From Sphingomonas sp. (GTDB lineage Bacteria > Pseudomonadota > Alphaproteobacteria > Sphingomonadales > Sphingomonadaceae), in contig PAOI01000038.1 in assembly GCA_002707985.1 (NCBI GenBank), forward strand, positions 1 to 39,590: 39,590 bases of DNA. The letters are read 5' to 3'. Below, piece by piece: positions 35,709 to 39,590 of the stretch (position 1 is the first letter of the stretch; each line of letters starts with the position of its first letter). The notes under the pieces are model-generated. The model made no database searches and had not been told where the DNA came from. It worked only from the letters and a program-made list of their open reading frames with translations. The position numbers and the translations under genes were made by a program.

Positions 35709-35713
35709 ATTTC

Positions 35714-37000
35714 GTGGATACGATTTTCGCGGTTTCCAGCGGTATGCCGCCCGCCGCGATCGCAGTGCTCAGGATCAGCGGGGAATCCGCGTTTTCCGCA
35801 GCGAAGGCACTGGCGGGCAGCCTGCCGTCGCCGCGCCAGGCTGGGGTACGGTTGTTACGCGATCCTGCCGATGGCGATCCGCTCGACCGCGCGCTCATAC
35901 TCTGCTTTCCCGGGCCCGCCAGCGCGACAGGCGAGGATATTGTCGAGCTCCACCTTCATGGCGGTCGGGCGGTGGTCCGCAGCGTCGAGCGTGCGCTCGA
36001 CGCGATGGCGGCTCTGCGCCGCGCCGAGCCAGGCGAATTTACGCGTCGCGCACTCGCCAATGGGCGAATCGACCTTACAGAGGCCGAGGGTCTCGGCGAT
36101 CTGCTTTCCGCAGAGACCGAGAGCCAGCGGCGGCAGGCATTGGGGGTTGCCGAAGGGGGTCTGCGTCGCACCATCGAGCTGTGGACCGAGCGGCTGCTGG
36201 GAATAGCGGCGGGGATCGAGGCGTTGCTCGATCATGGTGATGAGGCGGATGTCGCGTCGACGGCAAATGTTCGGCGACTGGGCGAAGCGGCCGGAACGCT
36301 TGCAGACGAGATCGAAGCGGTTCTGGCGCTGCCACCGGCGGAGCGTTTGCGCGACGGGATTCGGGTGGTGCTGGCTGGTCCGCCCAATGCCGGGAAGTCG
36401 ACACTTATCAATGCGCTGGCAGGGCGCGAAGCGGCGATTGTCTCACCGGTCGCCGGTACGACGCGCGACCGGATTGAAGTCCCGCTCGTGCGCGATGGCA
36501 TAGCCTATCTTTTTACCGACACCGCCGGACTTGCCGATGCGACGGGCGACGCGATTGAAGAGATTGGAATTGCGCGCGCGCGGGAGGCGATGGCGCGCGC
36601 TGATATTCTACTGTGGCTGGGCGATGAATCGCCGCCCCCGCATCCCAGCATCCTCGCGCTGTATCCGCGCTGCGATCAGGTAACGCGAGCAACTGTGCCG
36701 ATGGGTCGCCTTGGCGTTTCGGCGGCTACCGGTGAAGGATTGCCTGAATTATGGACTATGCTGGCGGATACAGCGCGTGAGATGCTGCCGCCGGAGGATG
36801 CGCTGAGCTTCAATCAGCGCCAGCACCGGTTGGCTTCTCGAGCGGCGGCGGCGCTACGCCGTGCGGCTGAAGAGGCGGACGAAGTGCTGATGGCCGAGGA
36901 TTTGCGCGCCGCGCGTCAGGCGTTTGACGCGATTACCGGGCGGGCAGATGTCGAATCGATGCTCGACACGCTGTTTTCCGGCTTTTGTATCGGCAAATAG
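35714..37000 (+). CDS. mnmE: tRNA-modifying GTPase MnmE
   Basis: With MnmG it makes cmnm5/nm5 groups at U34 of certain tRNAs. The 428-residue protein has an N-terminal formyl-THF-binding domain (TIFAVSSGMPPAAIAVLRISG, LHGGRAVVRSV, GEFTRRALANGRIDL), G1 GPPNAGKST at 222-230, G3 DTAGLAD at 269, and the C-terminal FCIGK whose Cys is the modification motif. The G4 NKxD is missing: the matching spot reads YPRCD (317-321). Shorter than E. coli (454). Start GTG 35714. Confidence 0.95.
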   Translation: MDTIFAVSSGMPPAAIAVLRISGESAFSAAKALAGSLPSPRQAGVRLLRDPADGDPLDRALILCFPGPASATGEDIVELHLHGGRAVVRSVERALDAMAALRRAEPGEFTRRALANGRIDLTEAEGLGDLLSAETESQRRQALGVAEGGLRRTIELWTERLLGIAAGIEALLDHGDEADVASTANVRRLGEAAGTLADEIEAVLALPPAERLRDGIRVVLAGPPNAGKSTLINALAGREAAIVSPVAGTTRDRIEVPLVRDGIAYLFTDTAGLADATGDAIEEIGIARAREAMARADILLWLGDESPPPHPSILALYPRCDQVTRATVPMGRLGVSAATGEGLPELWTMLADTAREMLPPEDALSFNQRQHRLASRAAAALRRAAEEADEVLMAEDLRAARQAFDAITGRADVESMLDTLFSGFCIGK

Positions 37001-37005
37001 CGGCC

Positions 37006-37021
37006 TGTTTCACGTGGAACA
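37006..37021. promoter_or_regulatory. parS centromere site, mnmE-mnmG gap
   Basis: TGTTTCACGTGGAACA, matching the conserved ParB-binding parS consensus (TGTTNCACGTGNAACA) with a CACGTG core. It lies between the stop of mnmE and the start of mnmG, 6.4 kb from the proposed origin. Confidence 0.9.
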
Positions 37022-37058
37022 CTTTGACGCGGCGCGATCAACGCACTAGCGCGGCGTC

Positions 37059-38894
37059 ATGGCGGAATTCGATGTCATCGTAATCGGTGGCGGTCATGCA
37101 GGCACCGAGGCAGCGAGCGCGGCGGCCCGCCGTGGCGCGCGGACGGCGCTAGTCAGTTTCGATCTGACCAAGCTGGGCGCGATGTCGTGCAACCCTGCGA
37201 TCGGTGGACTCGGCAAGGGGCATCTGGTCCGTGAAGTCGACGCATTCGACGGGCTGATTGCGCGAGCAGCCGATGCGGCGGCGATCCATTATCGCATGCT
37301 CAACCGCAGTAAGGGCGCCGCGGTTCAGGGTCCGCGGGTCCAGGCGGACCGAAAGCTCTACGCAGGTGCGATCCAGCAGATGCTGAAGGCGCAGGACGGT
37401 CTGACGCTGATCGCCGGGGAGGTATCGGCGCTTCAGATCGTCTCGGGTCGTGTTGCGGGAGTGCTGCTGGGCGATGGTGCGGCATTGTCCGCTAGTGCAG
37501 TCGTGCTCGCCACGGGGACGTTTCTGGGCGGCAAGATCTTTCGCGGTGAAGAGCGTCTGGACGGTGGCCGTATCGGTGAAGCGGCCGCTTCCCGGATTGC
37601 GGAACAGTTGCGCGAACTGGCCTTGCCGATGGCGCGGCTTAAGACCGGCACGCCGCCGCGTCTGGACGGACGTACGATCGCGTGGGGAACGCTTGACGAG
37701 CAACCAAGCGACAGCGAGTTCTGGACCATGTCGCCGATGGTTGCGCGCCGCCCATTGCCCCAGCTTCACTGTGCCGTGGCGCGCACCAATGAAGTCGTAC
37801 ATGATATCATTCGCAGCGATCTCGAGCGATCGCCGTTGTTTTCCGGCGCAATCGGCGCTCAGGGCCCCCGCTATTGCCCGTCCATCGAAGACAAGATTCA
37901 CCGGTTCGGTGATCGCGATGGCCACCAGATCTTTCTCGAACCCGAGGGGCTCGATACCCATCTGGTCTACCCAAACGGGCTATCCACTTCGTTACCCGCC
38001 GATACGCAGCAGGCGATGGTGAACGCCATCCCTGGGCTGGCGCGTGCGGAGATCGTGGTTCCCGGCTACGCAGTCGAATATGATTACATCGATCCACGAG
38101 CACTGGATCGGACGCTCGCTCTGGCGGCGATTCCAGGCGTGTTCTTTGCCGGCCAGATCAACGGCACCACGGGGGATGAAGAGGCAGCGGGCCAGGGCCT
38201 TATCGCTGGTCTGAATGCTGCGGCGCATGCCTGCGCCCTGCCCTCCGTAACGCTGTCGCGCGAGAGCAGCTATCTCGGCGTGATGATCGACGATCTTGTT
38301 CTGCAGGGCGTGACCGAGCCCTATCGCATGCTTACCGCACGTGCGGAATATCGGCTACGCCTCCGGGCGGACAATGCCGAGGCACGCCTGACGCCACTTG
38401 CCGAAGCCGCTGGCTGTTTGAGCGCATCGCGCTGCGAGCGGCTTCAGATGCGTCGGGACGGCTTTGCTGCGCTGACTGCTGCATTTTCGATACCGCTGAC
38501 GGCGTCGCAACTCTATGCGCGGGGAATTCCCGTCGCACAGGACGGTGCGCGGCGCACCGCCGCCGAGTGGCTCCGTTTTCCCGATATCTCGCCGGAGCAA
38601 CTGGTCGGTCATCTCGATATTCCTGAGTCGCTGATCCGGGAGTTTGTTTCCGACGCGCGTTACGCCCCCTATTTGGAGCGGCAGCAGGCCGAGCTCGATG
38701 CCCAGCGGGCGAATGATCGCGTCGCTCTGCCTTCAGAGCTCGATTTTGCGGCGATTGCTGGACTGTCGAATGAGATGGTGGAGCGGCTTTCCGCCGCGCG
38801 CCCTGCGACACTGGGCGAATGCGCGCGCATTCGCGGCATCACGCCTGCAGCGGTTTCTGCAATCTATCTCCACAGCAAGCGTAGAGCGGCATGA
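37059..38894 (+). CDS. mnmG: tRNA uridine-5-carboxymethylaminomethyl synthesis enzyme MnmG (GidA)
   Basis: FAD enzyme partnering MnmE in U34 modification. The 611-residue protein starts [23 protein letters not shown] (FAD Rossmann), then [76 protein letters not shown] and a C-terminal [35 protein letters not shown] helical domain. All blocks are intact. Confidence 0.96.
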   Translation: MAEFDVIVIGGGHAGTEAASAAARRGARTALVSFDLTKLGAMSCNPAIGGLGKGHLVREVDAFDGLIARAADAAAIHYRMLNRSKGAAVQGPRVQADRKLYAGAIQQMLKAQDGLTLIAGEVSALQIVSGRVAGVLLGDGAALSASAVVLATGTFLGGKIFRGEERLDGGRIGEAAASRIAEQLRELALPMARLKTGTPPRLDGRTIAWGTLDEQPSDSEFWTMSPMVARRPLPQLHCAVARTNEVVHDIIRSDLERSPLFSGAIGAQGPRYCPSIEDKIHRFGDRDGHQIFLEPEGLDTHLVYPNGLSTSLPADTQQAMVNAIPGLARAEIVVPGYAVEYDYIDPRALDRTLALAAIPGVFFAGQINGTTGDEEAAGQGLIAGLNAAAHACALPSVTLSRESSYLGVMIDDLVLQGVTEPYRMLTARAEYRLRLRADNAEARLTPLAEAAGCLSASRCERLQMRRDGFAALTAAFSIPLTASQLYARGIPVAQDGARRTAAEWLRFPDISPEQLVGHLDIPESLIREFVSDARYAPYLERQQAELDAQRANDRVALPSELDFAAIAGLSNEMVERLSAARPATLGECARIRGITPAAVSAIYLHSKRRAA

Positions 38895-39517
38895 CCGAAG
38901 ACGAGGCGCGCGCCTGGATTGTCGACCGGTTCGATGTTCCACGTGAAACGTTGCTCGCAGATTATGTGGCGCTGTTGCTCGCCGAGGCGGAGCATCAGAA
39001 CCTCATATCCTCGAGCACGGTGGATACGCTGTGGTCGCGCCATATCGTCGATTCGGCTCAGTTGTTGATGCTGGCCGGTGAAAAGGTCGGCGGAACATGG
39101 GTCGATATCGGAACCGGTGCCGGCCTTCCGGGGATCGTTGTCGCCATTCTCGAACCGCGTAACCGCTACGTTCTGGTCGAACCGCGCGGCAAGCGCGTGG
39201 CCTTTCTGGAGCAATGCGTCGCGCAGCTCGGTCTTGCGGATCGTGTGGAGGTCATCGGAACGAAGATAGAGCGATATTGCCCTCCTCATCGCGCTGACAT
39301 CGTTTCGGCGCGCGCGGTCGCGCCGTTACCCAGTCTTTTCGCTTCGGCTGCATCATCGACATCGCGAAAAACGCTCTGGCTGCTTCCAAAAGGAAGAAAT
39401 GCGCAATCAGAGGTGGAAGCGGCGCGCGGGGCGTGGCAAGGTTCGTTCCACGTGGAACAGAGCGTCACTGATCCTGAATCCGGCATTGTCGTCGCACGGG
39501 AGGTTCGCCCGAGATGA
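38891..39517 (+). CDS. rsmG: 16S rRNA (guanine-N7)-methyltransferase RsmG (GidB)
   Basis: 208-residue SAM-dependent methyltransferase acting on G527 of 16S r[18 protein letters not shown] is motif [14 protein letters not shown] is motif II and [12 protein letters not shown] is motif IV. The ATG overlaps the mnmG stop as ATGA; the stop overlaps parA as ATGA. Two parS sites are embedded in its coding sequence near both ends. Loss is known to give low-level streptomycin resistance in other bacteria. Confidence 0.95.
   Translation: MTEDEARAWIVDRFDVPRETLLADYVALLLAEAEHQNLISSSTVDTLWSRHIVDSAQLLMLAGEKVGGTWVDIGTGAGLPGIVVAILEPRNRYVLVEPRGKRVAFLEQCVAQLGLADRVEVIGTKIERYCPPHRADIVSARAVAPLPSLFASAASSTSRKTLWLLPKGRNAQSEVEAARGAWQGSFHVEQSVTDPESGIVVAREVRPR
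38935..38950. promoter_or_regulatory. parS site inside rsmG, 5' part
   Basis: TGTTCCACGTGAAACG, parS with one mismatch at the final base. The 14-base core GTTCCACGTGAAAC is intact. It encodes part of the RsmG N-terminus. Confidence 0.8.
39443..39458. promoter_or_regulatory. parS site inside rsmG, 3' part
   Basis: CGTTCCACGTGGAACA: a perfect 14-base palindrome GTTCCACGTGGAAC flanked by C and A, 56 bases before parA starts. Confidence 0.82.
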
Positions 39518-39590
39518 TTTGTATCGCCATCGCCAATCAAAAGGGCGGAGTCGGCAAGACGACAACAGCAATCAACGTTGGCACCGCGCT
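39514..39590 (+). CDS. parA: Chromosome-partitioning ATPase ParA (5' fragment)
   Basis: Only the first 25 codons are in the window. They encode CIAIANQKGGVGKTTTAINV, the deviant Walker A (KGGVGKTT) and N-terminus of chromosomal ParA/Soj. The ATG overlaps the rsmG TGA (ATGA). parB is expected just beyond the right edge. It works with the parS sites above to segregate origins. Confidence 0.95.
   Translation, partial: MICIAIANQKGGVGKTTTAINVGTA

Noticed and set aside
38338..38347. CACGTG palindrome in mnmG as a fourth parS
   Set aside because: The flanks (CGCACGTGCG) lack the GTT/AAC arms of parS.

Overview
This 39.6 kb window is GC-rich chromosomal DNA from an alphaproteobacterium, most likely a member of the Sphingomonadales (Sphingomonas/Sphingopyxis type). 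That reading rests on the protein sequences (DUF1489, DUF1491, DUF6489, MmcB, fused PabB-PabC), on the gene order, and on the GAAC-N7-GAAC SOS box. It is dense housekeeping DNA. I saw no insertion sequence, prophage, CRISPR array, rRNA or tRNA. Taxonomy and names come from recognising sequences by eye, without any database search.

The most important landmark is the probable chromosomal replication origin at 30332-30644. It lies between ppsR (leftward) and hemE (rightward), the same context as Caulobacter Cori. It holds three DnaA-box-like 9-mers, a cluster of seven GANTC (CcrM-type) sites and an AT-rich stretch next to hemE. Leftward runs the coupled operon ppsR-maf-aroE-coaE-dnaQ, then hpf-ptsN-thioesterase-DUF1491. 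Rightward run hemE-hemJ-hypothetical-rho-terC, then DUF6489-mnmE-mnmG-rsmG-parA. Three parS centromere sites sit in the mnmE-parA part. Nearly all genes from about 24 kb to the right end point away from the origin, except a dienelactone hydrolase at 34682-35380.

Left to right: a DinG/XPD-type helicase and a SixA-like phosphatase (0.2-3.4 kb); a leftward operon rpmF-plsX-fabH-ihfA-merR for ribosomal protein L32, phospholipid and fatty-acid initiation and IHF-alpha (3.4-6.5 kb); a metallo-beta-lactamase-fold hydrolase divergent from a fused PabB-PabC folate enzyme, then an aspartate-type aminotransferase and an exported MsrA (6.6-11 kb); DUF1489 with the MgtE magnesium channel, a cyclophilin and a LysR regulator (11-14.4 kb); an intergenic small RNA resembling mmgR/suhB, followed by a CDC48/p97-type AAA+ ATPase unusual for a bacterium (14.5-17 kb); an MFS transporter, MsrB and a class A penicillin-binding protein (17-21 kb); a leftward SCO-YcgN-M48 peptidase cluster, an exported ankyrin protein, SOS-controlled mmcB and a SleB-type cell-wall hydrolase (21-24.7 kb).

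The regulatory signals most worth checking are the origin and parS sites, the LexA box at mmcB, two inverted repeats that would hide the Shine-Dalgarno sequences of mmcB and msrA, the sRNA before cdc48, and a pyrimidine-rich rho leader.
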